The notes below the pieces were generated by a model that was given only the letters and a program-made list of their open reading frames with translations, was not told the origin of the DNA and made no database searches. A DNA stretch of 64,000 nucleotides. It comes from CAVQMC01 sp963713505. Its GTDB lineage: Bacteria > Bacteroidota > Ignavibacteria > Ignavibacteriales > Ignavibacteriaceae. Each line of letters begins with the position of its first letter. The stretch's first letter is position 1. The position numbers were made by a program, and so were the translations under genes. The stretch spans positions 62,001 to 126,000 of the forward strand of contig CAVQMC010000002.1 of assembly GCA_963713505.1 (NCBI GenBank), given 5' to 3'. Of this stretch, positions 6,837 to 15,536 are shown piece after piece.

Positions 6837-8819
6837 ATGGCCGATCATAAGATGGCGAATTCGCTGGATAGATTCAGCCTGGTGATCATCGGAACCGGTG
6901 CATCGCTTTTTTACTACTATCTCGAAAAATCGATGGCAGCCGACCAGAATCTGGGCAGTATGGTGACCATCGCTATGATTCTGATAATCAGTATGTTTAC
7001 CCAGTTGCTGATCAATAATATAAATCGATCCCGCCAAGCCTTGCGCGAGTCAAACGAGACTTTGGAACAAAAAGTGATCGAACGAACCAAAGAGCTGCGT
7101 GATTCCGAAATAAAATATCGCACTATTTTTGAAAATAGCGGTGCTGCGACCATTATCATTGAAAAGGACATGACGATTTCGCTTGCCAACTCGGTTTTCG
7201 TGAATATTTGTGGATTCAGTCGCGGCGAAGTTGAATCTAAAAAATCGATTTTCGACTTTCTCGATGCAAAAGCCCACCGTAAAATCCTGGATGATGAGGG
7301 ATTTCTGAGCCTCGATAAAAATCTTGAATGCAAGTTAATTGACCGTGAGCGCGCCCAAAAAGATATGCTGATCACGATTACGCCAATCTCCGGCACGGAT
7401 AAGTGTGTCGCTTCCCTGACGGATATATCCGAACTCAAAGAAGCTGAACGTCAGATCACGCACCAAGCCTTTCACGACACGTTGACCAATCTGCCCAATC
7501 GCACCCTGTTCATGGAACATTTGGATATGGCGATTAAACGCGGCAAACGGCGCCAGGATTATCATTTTGCGGTTTTGTATCTGGATATTGACCGCTTCAA
7601 ACTTGTCAACGACAGCCTCGGGCACAGTGTTGGCGATAACCTTCTGACGGCATTTGCCGATAGAATCCAGGATTCGCTGCGCGATATCGATACCCTGGCA
7701 CGTTTGGGCGGCGATGAATTTGTTATTTTGCTGGAGGACATCGAAGAGGGCAATTACGCCAGCATGGTTGCTGAAAGACTGCAGCGGGAACTCAAGCGTC
7801 CGTTTGTGGTAAACGGCGAAGAAGTGTATGCGCCCTCCAGCTTTGGCGTGGTGGATAGAACCCAGGACTACGATCTGCCCGAAGACATAATTCGAGATGC
7901 CGACTCAGCCATGTATCATGCCAAAGAGAAAGGCAGAGCCCAGTATAAGATATTCGATAAAAAACTACATGAAAAAGCGCTGCACCTGCTACAGCGGGAA
8001 ACCGATTTAAGAAAAGCGATCCAAAAAAAAGAGTTTGAAACCCACTATCAGCCGATTGTATCGCTGAAAACGAGGTCGGTTGTCGGCTTCGAAGCCCTGA
8101 TTCGCTGGAATCATCCTCAGCTGGGGCTAATTTACCCCGGCTCATTTATTTCAATCGCCGAAGACACCGGCCTGATCATTCCAATCACCCGCCTGATGGT
8201 TGAGGAAGCCTGCCATGATCTTAAAATCTGGCAGGAACGAGCCAAACATCTGCAAAAACTGACCATGAACGTTAACATATCCAGCAGGCACTTTCTGCAG
8301 CCCAGCCTCTTGAACGACCTCAAGGATGTCTTGAATAGAATCGATTTAGCGCCTGATCACCTGAAGCTGGAAATAACCGAAACCGCTTTAATGGAAGATG
8401 TGGAAGACACGGTGCGGCTGGTTCAACGGATGCGAGATTACGGCCTTCAAATCGTAATAGACGATTTTGGCACCGGGTATTCTTCGTTGAGCTATTTGCA
8501 GCGGCTTCCCATCGACACCCTCAAAGTGGACCGCAGTTTCGTATCGCGCATTCAAAGCACCCCCGATGGAAATAGAAATATTGTTGAGGCCATTATCTCG
8601 CTCGCCCATCGTCTGGACATGATTGTCGTGGCCGAGGGCGTGGAAACGCTTGAACAATACACGATCCTTTTGGACATGAATTGCCAATTAGGCCAGGGCT
8701 ATCTGTTCGCCAAACCACTTCCCCGGTCAAAGGTTGATGAATTAATCGAAGACATGCTGCGGTATTCCCGGGAGAACCCGGGACAATATTATCCTTTGAC
8801 TAGCACCCTTTCCAATTAA
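6837..8819 (+). CDS. Membrane PAS-GGDEF-EAL cyclic-di-GMP turnover protein
   Basis: 660-residue inner-membrane signalling protein with both diguanylate cyclase and phosphodiesterase domains. Order: two N-terminal membrane helices (to about residue 65), a short coiled coil, a PAS domain (about 90-200), GGDEF (about 210-375) and EAL (about 385-640). The cyclase signature RLGGDEF is intact, and RDID five residues before it is an inhibitory I-site. The EAL core (FEALIRW, DDFGTGYSSL, AEGVET) is also intact, so both activities are possible. The start at 6837 has AGGGG 6 bases upstream. A FliA-like promoter ties it to motility. The stop codon overlaps the edge of repeat copy C. Confidence 0.95.
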   Translation: MADHKMANSLDRFSLVIIGTGASLFYYYLEKSMAADQNLGSMVTIAMILIISMFTQLLINNINRSRQALRESNETLEQKVIERTKELRDSEIKYRTIFENSGAATIIIEKDMTISLANSVFVNICGFSRGEVESKKSIFDFLDAKAHRKILDDEGFLSLDKNLECKLIDRERAQKDMLITITPISGTDKCVASLTDISELKEAERQITHQAFHDTLTNLPNRTLFMEHLDMAIKRGKRRQDYHFAVLYLDIDRFKLVNDSLGHSVGDNLLTAFADRIQDSLRDIDTLARLGGDEFVILLEDIEEGNYASMVAERLQRELKRPFVVNGEEVYAPSSFGVVDRTQDYDLPEDIIRDADSAMYHAKEKGRAQYKIFDKKLHEKALHLLQRETDLRKAIQKKEFETHYQPIVSLKTRSVVGFEALIRWNHPQLGLIYPGSFISIAEDTGLIIPITRLMVEEACHDLKIWQERAKHLQKLTMNVNISSRHFLQPSLLNDLKDVLNRIDLAPDHLKLEITETALMEDVEDTVRLVQRMRDYGLQIVIDDFGTGYSSLSYLQRLPIDTLKVDRSFVSRIQSTPDGNRNIVEAIISLAHRLDMIVVAEGVETLEQYTILLDMNCQLGQGYLFAKPLPRSKVDELIEDMLRYSRENPGQYYPLTSTLSN

Positions 8820-9213
8820 TTAATCCGCCTTGAAAATCATAACATCCATGGTTGCAAACTGATCTTTAGCGACCGCAGAAAGTTATTCAGTAAAGATCCG
8901 GGTCCAGAGGGCCCGGCTTTGATTATCCCCGGAGGGGATTTAGTTTACCGGCATTTGACGAGTTACGGAGTACTGGAGTATTGGAGTGATGGAGTAATGG
9001 AAGAACCCCCTTTTTCCATCGCTCTCAGAAAACAGACGCCTGAAGAAAACCTGAAAGTTTAAGGCTCTTTTTTTTTAAACCAACACTCCAATACTCCATT
9101 ACTCCGGTTGATTTATACGGGCAGAGCCATTGATCTCTGACCTGGCCCTGAGGACCAGGTTTTCAATGTTGGAATAAAAGGCGTGGCGGATTAATCAGTT
9201 TATGCTGCGCATA
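8818..9213. repeat. MITE-like element, long copy C (inverted orientation)
   Basis: The 483-bp gap before nagZ holds no gene. It is bounded by AATTAATCCGCC (8818-8829) and GGCGGATTAAT (9185-9195), with the hairpin TTATGCTGCGCATA just outside the right end. Inside are tandem hairpins at about 8900-8940 (CCGGGTCC/GGGCCCGG, ATCCCC/GGGGAT), an inverted pair of octamer arrays, and ACCTGG/CCAGGT followed by TTTTC near 9140-9165. The left end overlaps the stop codon of the GGDEF/EAL gene. Confidence 0.55.
8967..9107. repeat. Inverted pair of octamer arrays (GGAGTANT)
   Basis: Four degenerate 8-nt units, GGAGTACT, GGAGTATT, GGAGTGAT and GGAGTAAT, start at 8967. The reverse-complement units lie at 9080-9107, so the pair can fold into a long stem around about 80 bases. 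The same octamer family recurs at 17718, 27962, 42976 and 43097. Confidence 0.75.
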
Positions 9214-9302
9214 TTTTTATGTTTTAATTTATATAGTATTGCCCTCCTAATTTTTTCTTGCTCACAATTTTAGGCAGTGATAGGCTATAGCCTGAGGAAA
9301 TA

Positions 9303-10334
9303 ATGAAGGCAACCAATTTTTCTAATGAACAGCTTGCCGGACAACGGTTGATGGTCGGCTTTGACGGTACCGGACCGGATGAATATCTCAAATTTCTGAT
9401 CGGTCGAATCAAAGCCGGCGGACTGATTCTTTTTGCCGCAAATCTTGAGAGCCCCGGTCAAATTAAGGATTTGTGTTGCGCGGTCCAGGATTATGCCAAA
9501 CAATGCAATCAACCGCCATTGTTCATTGCCATTGATCAGGAAGGGGGGCAGGTCACAAGGCTTAAACCACCTTTTACTCAGTTTCCCGGCAACCCGCATA
9601 TGCGTCATGAAGCGGATGCCGAATATTTTGCCGCCGTGACTGCCGCCGAGTTGAATCAGGTCGGTATCAACATGAACATGGCGCCGGTCATGGATGTCGC
9701 GCCGCAGGAAATCGATAGCATCATGGCCAAGAGGGCCTTCGGCAGTGATCCGGATTGGGTTGCACGGCTGGGGTTAAAAGTTATTGAGCACCTGCAGCGC
9801 AATAACATTATGGCGGTAGCCAAGCATTTTCCCGGTATTGGCCGGACCATCTTGGATTCGCATCGGGATTTGCCGGTCCTCAACGATGATCTGACGGCTC
9901 TCGAGCGATTTGACCTGATCCCCTTCAAGGCCTGTATCCAGCACGGCGTCTGCGGCATCATGCTGTCTCATATTTTTTATCCGAAACTGGATAACCAATG
10001 GCCGGCCAGCCTGTCGAAGTATATTGCAGATGATCTTTTACGCCGGCGCATGGGGTATGACGGTCTGGTAATGACCGATGACCTGGATATGGGGGCCATC
10101 ACGAAGCATTATGATATTCAGGTCTCCATTCAGCAGATTCTGGCGGCTGATATCGACCAGGCGCTCATCTGTCACCAAAGTCCGAATATTGAAATCGCCT
10201 TTGAACAGATCGTAAAAGCAATAACCGATTCGGCTGAGATGAAGGACAGGGGGATCGAATCCGCAGAGCGAATCCTGAATACTAAAGGGAAATATATCAG
10301 AACCCCGCCCGGCCAAGGCGGAATTAAATATTGA
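9303..10334 (+). CDS. nagZ: Beta-N-acetylhexosaminidase, GH3 family (NagZ)
   Basis: Cytoplasmic glycosidase of peptidoglycan recycling that removes N-acetylglucosamine from anhydro-muropeptides. 343 residues, a normal NagZ length, with no signal peptide. KHFPGIGR followed by DSHRDLP matches the NagZ signature. The Asp-His acid/base dyad of DSH is present, while the usual second histidine of KHFPGHG is isoleucine, a variation that keeps the dyad. The nucleophile is in MTDDLDMGAI. The ATG at 9303 follows GAGGAAATA. The last codons run into a heptamer array. Confidence 0.92.
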   Translation: MKATNFSNEQLAGQRLMVGFDGTGPDEYLKFLIGRIKAGGLILFAANLESPGQIKDLCCAVQDYAKQCNQPPLFIAIDQEGGQVTRLKPPFTQFPGNPHMRHEADAEYFAAVTAAELNQVGINMNMAPVMDVAPQEIDSIMAKRAFGSDPDWVARLGLKVIEHLQRNNIMAVAKHFPGIGRTILDSHRDLPVLNDDLTALERFDLIPFKACIQHGVCGIMLSHIFYPKLDNQWPASLSKYIADDLLRRRMGYDGLVMTDDLDMGAITKHYDIQVSIQQILAADIDQALICHQSPNIEIAFEQIVKAITDSAEMKDRGIESAERILNTKGKYIRTPPGQGGIKY

Positions 10335-10398
10335 ATATTGAAGATTGAAGATTTATCGGCACTTCCACTCCCTGAAACCTGACACCTGAAACCTTCAG
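10327..10398. repeat. Heptamer arrays at the nagZ 3' end
   Basis: Two period-7 arrays: AATATTG/AATATTG/AAGATTG/AAGATTT (10327-10354) overlaps the last codons and stop of nagZ, and CCTGAAA/CCTGACA/CCTGAAA/CCTTCAG occupies 10371-10398, next to the tsaD 3' end. Confidence 0.7.
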
Positions 10399-10404
10399 TT
10401 CAAC

Positions 10405-11412
10405 CTATGGGTTAAGCCCTTTCGATCTCGAAAACACATCGTCCCCCAACTGCGCCACCATCCCGGCCTTTAGGTAATGGTATCCCACGCCTGCAATCAT
10501 GGCGGCGTTATCGCCGCACAGGGGTATCGAAGGAATGTGAACGCTAATTCCCTTAAGCCCGGCATCGGTTGTGAGTTTTTCCCGCAGTCGGCTGTTGGCG
10601 GCGACACCGCCCACCAGGGCAATCCGGGCACAGCCTTTTTCCGCCGCCGCCCGGATTGCTTTGTAGGAAAGAACGTCTAGTACCGCTTCCTGAAAACCAG
10701 CCGCGATGTCCGGGATCTGTTCCTCCAACGCTTGCGGGTGATTGGTGATGTGACGCTGAACGGCCGTTTTGAGGCCGCTGAAACTAAAATCGAAAGTGGA
10801 CTTGTCCAGGTAGGGTCGGGGAAATTTAATTTTTGTGCAATCACCCTCTCCGGCTAGACGATCGATAATGCTCCCGCCCGGGTAACCCAGATCAAGCATT
10901 TTAGCGACTTTATCGAACGCTTCTCCGGCGGCGTCATCCCGGGTTTGCCCCATCAATTCAGCCGAAGTATGGTCGGTGACGTAGTAAATACTTGTGTGCC
11001 CGCCGGATACCAGCAGCGCAATATAAGGGAACGATGGCGGATCCGGCTCTAGGCATACCGAGTAGATGTGTCCTTCGAGATGATTCACCCCCACCCAGGG
11101 AATTTGCAGCGCATACGCCAATGACTTGGCAAATGAAAATCCGACCAGCAGGGCGCCTACCAGTCCGGGCCCCCGGGTGACGGCGATTGCTTCAACCTCG
11201 GATAACGGCAGGCGGGCCTTGGTCAACGCTTCATCAACGACCGGCACGATGGCTTCGATGTGTTTGCGGGAGGCCAGTTCGGGGACCACGCCGCCATAGC
11301 GCTGATGAACCTGAACCTGGGATGAGATCACCGTCGACCGGATACAGCGCCCATCTTTGACAACTGCCGCAGCCGTTTCATCGCATGATGATTCTATTCC
11401 CAAAATAATCAT
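10405..11412 (-). CDS. tsaD: tRNA N6-adenosine threonylcarbamoyltransferase TsaD
   Basis: Essential enzyme that transfers threonylcarbamoyl from threonylcarbamoyl-AMP to A37 of ANN-decoding tRNAs, working with TsaB and TsaE. 335 residues, typical size. Signatures: GIESSCDETAAAV at the N-terminus, ELASRKHIEAI, the metal-binding NHLEGH, VSGGHTS, and a C-terminal GGVAANSRLR. It lies 244 bases downstream of purM on the same strand; that gap contains another heptamer-like stretch (AATATTCAATCTTCAA) and no gene. Confidence 0.97.
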   Translation of the reverse strand: MIILGIESSCDETAAAVVKDGRCIRSTVISSQVQVHQRYGGVVPELASRKHIEAIVPVVDEALTKARLPLSEVEAIAVTRGPGLVGALLVGFSFAKSLAYALQIPWVGVNHLEGHIYSVCLEPDPPSFPYIALLVSGGHTSIYYVTDHTSAELMGQTRDDAAGEAFDKVAKMLDLGYPGGSIIDRLAGEGDCTKIKFPRPYLDKSTFDFSFSGLKTAVQRHITNHPQALEEQIPDIAAGFQEAVLDVLSYKAIRAAAEKGCARIALVGGVAANSRLREKLTTDAGLKGISVHIPSIPLCGDNAAMIAGVGYHYLKAGMVAQLGDDVFSRSKGLNP

Positions 11413-11656
11413 AACTTATATTTAAAATAAATGATCCGCCGAAGGCGGACCTTAAATATTCAATCTTCAATCAATAATATTCAATGTTTTATTTGCGGCA
11501 CCTTCCTGGTGCCGGATTTTTGGGGGCCTCAGCCGCTGCAGGGCAAATTTCCCGTTTGTCCCTTGGCAAGCCAGTCCAATACTTTCAATACCCGGCTTAA
11601 AATTTTTCCGATCAGTGTTTTTTTTGCCAAACTCGTCTCTATTTTTTGGGCCACAT

Positions 11657-12706
11657 CTACTCCCAGATTATGCGTTCACTGGAATTTTTACATTCCAGGA
11701 TTTCACCGATTAAAAAGGCCTTCTCGTTCATGCCCTTCAGCCGTTGCAAAACATCGGCTGTGGCGTCCGGTGGGACGATGGCGATCATTCCGATTCCGTT
11801 GTTGAAGGTTCGGCGCATCTCCTGATCTGTAATTTTTCCGGCTTGCTGTAAAAAAGGAAATACGGGCGGCATATCCCATATTCCGGTTTGGATTAAAATA
11901 TTGCAGGCCTTCGGAACGATCCGCAATATATTGTCTGCAATCCCGCCGCCGGTAATATGCGCCAGTCCATGCACCGGCATATCCTTTAAGATGCTCAAGA
12001 TAGGTTCGATATAGATTCGGGTGGGCGTCAGCAATTCTTCGCCCAACGTTTTGCCGAAGTCTGCCACATAATCATCCACTTTCATTTTAAGGACATCAAA
12101 ACAAATTTTGCGAACCAGAGAATAGCCGTTGCTGTGCAGGCCACTCGAGGCGATGCCGATCAGGCGGTGCCCCACACGAACCTCGGTCCCGTCGACGATC
12201 TTGCTGTTATCGACGATACCCACGGCGAAACCGGCCAGATCATACTCCGTATCGTTGTAAAATCCGGGCATTTCTGCAGTTTCACCACCGAGCAAAGCGC
12301 ATTTTGCTTGTTGACAGCCGTCACCGATTCCCCGAATAATATCGGCCACCCGTTTGCTGTCCAGCTTGCCCATGGATAGATAATCCAAAAAGAAAAGCGG
12401 TTTGGCACCCTGGACGAGGATATCATTGACGCACATTGCCACCAGATCAATTCCGATGGTGTCGTGCCGGTCGAGCATGAACGCAATTTTAAGTTTGGTT
12501 CCAACGCCATCGGTCGAACTGACCAGAACCGGCCGGTCCAGATTGGCAAGATTCGGCGAAAAAAGCCCGCCAAAACCGCCAATTTCCCCCATAACCCCGC
12601 TTATAACGGTTTTCTTGGCGATTTGGCTGATGGTTGCAACCAGTTTATTGGCTTTATCGATATCTACTCCGGCGTCCGCATAGCTTAACGAATCGGTCAT
12701 GCTCAT
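11657..12706 (-). CDS. purM: Phosphoribosylformylglycinamidine cyclo-ligase
   Basis: AIR synthetase of purine biosynthesis: ATP-dependent ring closure of formylglycinamidine ribonucleotide to aminoimidazole ribonucleotide. 349 residues. The N-terminal SYADAGVDID and the conserved GGFGGLFSP, VSSTDGVGTK and GGETAEMPG stretches are all present, as is the C-terminal GGGI/FNNGIGM region. The ATG at 12706 is preceded by AGGAGATGAGC. Divergent from hom, whose promoter lies in the short intergenic space. Confidence 0.97.
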   Translation of the reverse strand: MSMTDSLSYADAGVDIDKANKLVATISQIAKKTVISGVMGEIGGFGGLFSPNLANLDRPVLVSSTDGVGTKLKIAFMLDRHDTIGIDLVAMCVNDILVQGAKPLFFLDYLSMGKLDSKRVADIIRGIGDGCQQAKCALLGGETAEMPGFYNDTEYDLAGFAVGIVDNSKIVDGTEVRVGHRLIGIASSGLHSNGYSLVRKICFDVLKMKVDDYVADFGKTLGEELLTPTRIYIEPILSILKDMPVHGLAHITGGGIADNILRIVPKACNILIQTGIWDMPPVFPFLQQAGKITDQEMRRTFNNGIGMIAIVPPDATADVLQRLKGMNEKAFLIGEILECKNSSERIIWE

Positions 12707-12786
12707 CTCCTGATGACGGTTAAATACATTGGAATAAATGTCCTTGAAAATTAAACTTATTCGGCTTAAAAGTCAAAACAATTTTT

Positions 12787-12815
12787 TTGACTTCCTCAGA
12801 AGCCGGTTATATGAT
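12787..12815 (+). promoter_or_regulatory. Sigma-70 promoter of hom
   Basis: TTGACT (12787-12792), 17 bases, then TATGAT (12810-12815): a near-consensus housekeeping promoter. It gives a leader of about 38 nt before hom. Confidence 0.7.
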
Positions 12816-12859
12816 ATTTTTTTTAACAACCAAAACTATAAGGACGGGAGGCTCCTCGT

Positions 12860-14182
12860 ATGACGAAATCTGCCCAGATCAATATCGGTTTGCTGGGTTG
12901 CGGCACGGTTGGAGCCGGCGTCGCAAAACTGCTTATCGAGAACAAACAGCTTCTGGCCGCCCGCGTCGGAGCGGACTTAAATTTGAAATGGGTGGCCGAC
13001 ATTGATATTGAAACGGATCGAGGGGTTCAGCTGCCGGCCGGCGCATTGATCACCGATGCCCATAAAGTCGTCGATGACCCTGATACCGAGATCATTATCG
13101 AAATGATCGGCGGTGAAGGTATCGCCAAAGATCTCATATTAAAAGCGATTGAAAACGGCAAACACGTCGTAACCGCCAATAAAGCCCTCCTGGCAGCTCA
13201 GGGCAATGAATTGTTCGCCGCCGCGGCCCAAAAGGGTGTCGACCTGGCTTTTGAAGCCAGCGTCGGCGGATGCATGCCCACCATCAAATCCATTCGGGAA
13301 TCACTGGTCGGAAATCACATCAAAGCGATGACCGGTATTTTAAACGGCACCTGCAATTATATTTTATCCAGAATCACAGACGAAGGAATCTCCTTTAAAG
13401 CAGCGCTCGACCAGGCCCAAAAACAGGGATATGCCGAAGCTGATCCGACCCTGGACATCGAGGGATTCGACACGGCCCACAAAGTGGCGATCCTGGCGGC
13501 TTTGGCCTACGGCATGGAAATTAACTTAGACGATGTATATGTTGAAGGGATTTCCAGGATCACCCCGCTGGACATTGCATTCGCCGAACAGTTCGGCTAT
13601 CGCATAAAATTGCTGGCAATCAGTAAATTTTTAGATGACCGCGTGGAAGCCCGGGTTCACCCCACGATGATACCGTTTGACAACCTGCTGACCCAAATTA
13701 ATGGCACCGTCAATGCCGTCACGATCTCCGGTGATGCGGTCGGCGATATTTTGCTATACGGACACGGTGCCGGGATGATGCCCACCGCCAGTGCCGTGGT
13801 CAGCGACATTGTTGACATTGCCCGTAATATTTTATGCGGTACCGCCTGCCGGGTGCCGCCCCTTTCCTACCAGCGGGAAAATATCCGCAACATACCGATA
13901 TTGCCGATCGACGATCTTGTGACCCATTATTATTTCAGGTTTTCGGCCCTCGATCGCCCCGGCGTGCTCTCGACAATTTCAGGAATTCTGGGCAAATACG
14001 ACATCAGCATCCAGTCGGTACATCAAAAAGGGCGCAAGACCAATGGCTCGGTACCGGTGGTGATGCTCTCGCATCTTGTCAAAGAAGCCGATGTCAAACA
14101 AGCCCTGCGCGAAATCAGGGCCCTGGACGTGGTCAGCGATGAGCCGGTTCTGATTAGAATTGAAGACGATGAAATGGATTAG
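12860..14182 (+). CDS. hom: Homoserine dehydrogenase with ACT domain
   Basis: NAD(P)H-dependent reduction of aspartate semialdehyde to homoserine, the branch point to threonine and methionine. 440 residues. The N-terminal nucleotide-binding loop is GLLGCGTVGAG, the substrate region includes LNGTCNYIL and a conserved DPTLDIEGFD, and a C-terminal ACT domain (about residues 355-435, YFRFSALDRPGVLSTISGIL) suggests feedback control, usually by threonine. GGACGGGAGG precedes the ATG. It is followed after about 250 bases by a ThrH-type gene, so the two probably form one pathway module. Confidence 0.96.
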   Translation: MTKSAQINIGLLGCGTVGAGVAKLLIENKQLLAARVGADLNLKWVADIDIETDRGVQLPAGALITDAHKVVDDPDTEIIIEMIGGEGIAKDLILKAIENGKHVVTANKALLAAQGNELFAAAAQKGVDLAFEASVGGCMPTIKSIRESLVGNHIKAMTGILNGTCNYILSRITDEGISFKAALDQAQKQGYAEADPTLDIEGFDTAHKVAILAALAYGMEINLDDVYVEGISRITPLDIAFAEQFGYRIKLLAISKFLDDRVEARVHPTMIPFDNLLTQINGTVNAVTISGDAVGDILLYGHGAGMMPTASAVVSDIVDIARNILCGTACRVPPLSYQRENIRNIPILPIDDLVTHYYFRFSALDRPGVLSTISGILGKYDISIQSVHQKGRKTNGSVPVVMLSHLVKEADVKQALREIRALDVVSDEPVLIRIEDDEMD

Positions 14183-14186
14183 CGAT

Positions 14187-14287
14187 TAGGTTCCAGGGTT
14201 CAAGGTTCAGGGGTTCAAGGTTTACAGGCTTCAATTGATGAATACCGGGAACTGGATACTCGATGCTGGATGCTGGATACTCGATGA
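14187..14287. repeat. Period-7 arrays after hom
   Basis: Beginning 5 bases after the hom stop are degenerate GGTTCAA-type units (14187-14226). These are followed by TGGATAC/TCGATGC/TGGATGC/TGGATAC/TCGATGA (14252-14286), a clean 7-nt period. A looser TTTTAGGCA repeat follows to about 14370. There is no gene in the 253-base gap. Confidence 0.7.
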
Positions 14288-14435
14288 AAAATAGGAGTTA
14301 GTTATTTTTTAGAGAACGATTCAGATCCTTAATTTTAGGCAATTTAGGCATTTTAGTACATTTTAGGCATTCGTTTCGATGTCAGGCCTCTGGATTATGA
14401 CAAAAATGATTTAAACGATAAGGATCTATAACAGC

Positions 14436-15053
14436 ATGTATATTGTGTGTTCGGATTTAGAGGGGATATTTACGCCCGAAATTTGGATTAATGTGGCTGA
14501 AATCACGGGTATTGAGGAATTGCGACTCACCACCAGGGATATATCCGATTACGATGTCTTAATGAAAAAACGGCTTGCCATTCTGGATGAACATAATTTG
14601 AAACTCGATGATATCCAGGCGGTTATCGAAAAAATGGCGCCGGTTGAAGGTGCCCTGGAGTTCTTAAACTGGCTAAGAGCCATCGTGCCGCTGATCATTG
14701 TCTCAGATACTTACGTTGAGTTTGCCGCGCCTTTAATGGAAAAACTGGGCCGGCCCACCCTTTTTTGCAACACGCTTTCGGTTAACGGCAACGGCGCCAT
14801 CAGCGGTTATAATCTGCGCCAGCAGGACGGCAAAAAAAAGGTCGCCCTGGCGCTGAAATCCTTGAATTACGAGGTAATCGCAGTGGGTGATTCCTACAAC
14901 GATATCACCATGCTCAAAGCCGCCGATCACGCCATCCTGTATCGCCCGCCGGAAAATGTCAAAGCGGAATATAGCCAATTCCCGACGGCCTATAATTACG
15001 CCGAACTAAAAGAGCAGTTTCTGTTAATAATGAACCATGGGCATATAAAATGA
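14436..15053 (+). CDS. thrH: ThrH-type phosphoserine phosphatase / homoserine phosphotransferase
   Basis: HAD-family enzyme, 205 residues, closely resembling Pseudomonas ThrH, which dephosphorylates phosphoserine and can pass the phosphate to homoserine. The nucleophile motif is CSDLEGIFTPEIW (DxE in place of the usual DxD, as in ThrH). Motif II is IVSDTY, and the metal motif is GDSYNDITML. RDISDYDVLMKKRL and ILDEHNLKLDDI match the ThrH-specific cap. Its location next to hom supports a role in threonine synthesis as an alternative to ThrB. No thrB or thrC is visible in the window. Confidence 0.88.
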   Translation: MYIVCSDLEGIFTPEIWINVAEITGIEELRLTTRDISDYDVLMKKRLAILDEHNLKLDDIQAVIEKMAPVEGALEFLNWLRAIVPLIIVSDTYVEFAAPLMEKLGRPTLFCNTLSVNGNGAISGYNLRQQDGKKKVALALKSLNYEVIAVGDSYNDITMLKAADHAILYRPPENVKAEYSQFPTAYNYAELKEQFLLIMNHGHIK

Positions 15054-15115
15054 CTAAAGTGATTTAAATTGCCTAATCGTTTAGCCCCAACCTGTCCGCG
15101 GCAGAGAGGAAATCT

Positions 15116-15526
15116 ATGTATAGTCATCGCACCACCTATCGCGTTATATACGGCGACACCGACAATATGGGGCAGGCCTATTACGGCAATTACTTTCGCT
15201 GGTTTGAAATTGGACGCAGTGAAATGTTCAGACACCTGGGGCTGCCCTACAAGGCCGTTGAAGACAACGGAATTTTTTTACCCGTCGCCGAATCTCACTG
15301 CAAATATGCGACGCCAGCAAAATATGATGATATTCTCGTAATTGAAACAGCGCTTGACACGAAGCTCAAGGCCGGAATTAAATTTGACTATAAGATCTAC
15401 CGCGAAGACGGTATAACGCTTATCGCCCAGGGATATACCAAACACCCTTGCGTTAACCGTGAGGGTAAAGTCGTCCGGCCGCCGGAGTTTCTCAAAACAA
15501 TAATTGCAAAGATCAAGGACCTGTGA
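15116..15526 (+). CDS. Acyl-CoA thioesterase, YbgC/4HBT family
   Basis: 136-residue hot-dog-fold thioesterase. The family signature YGDTDNMGQAYYGNYFRWFE spans residues 11-30 and includes the catalytic aspartate and the active-site glycine/tyrosine region. YbgC proteins hydrolyse short or medium acyl-CoAs; in many proteobacteria the gene sits beside tol-pal, but not here. It lies between thrH and hldE with short gaps and is probably in one transcript with hldE. Substrate is unknown. Confidence 0.88.
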   Translation: MYSHRTTYRVIYGDTDNMGQAYYGNYFRWFEIGRSEMFRHLGLPYKAVEDNGIFLPVAESHCKYATPAKYDDILVIETALDTKLKAGIKFDYKIYREDGITLIAQGYTKHPCVNREGKVVRPPEFLKTIIAKIKDL

Positions 15527-15536
15527 ACGATCAGCT

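Noticed and set aside
9830..9860. NagZ motif with isoleucine for the second histidine as a possible inactive enzyme
   Set aside because: The catalytic Asp-His dyad in DSH and the nucleophile region are intact, so activity is expected.
11495..11530. GGCACC/GGTGCC hairpin as a terminator on the plus strand
   Set aside because: The T run is offset and no plus-strand gene precedes it.
11431..11805. Plus-strand open frame over the purM 3' end
   Set aside because: Antisense to purM for half its length, with composition of a shadow frame and no ribosome site.
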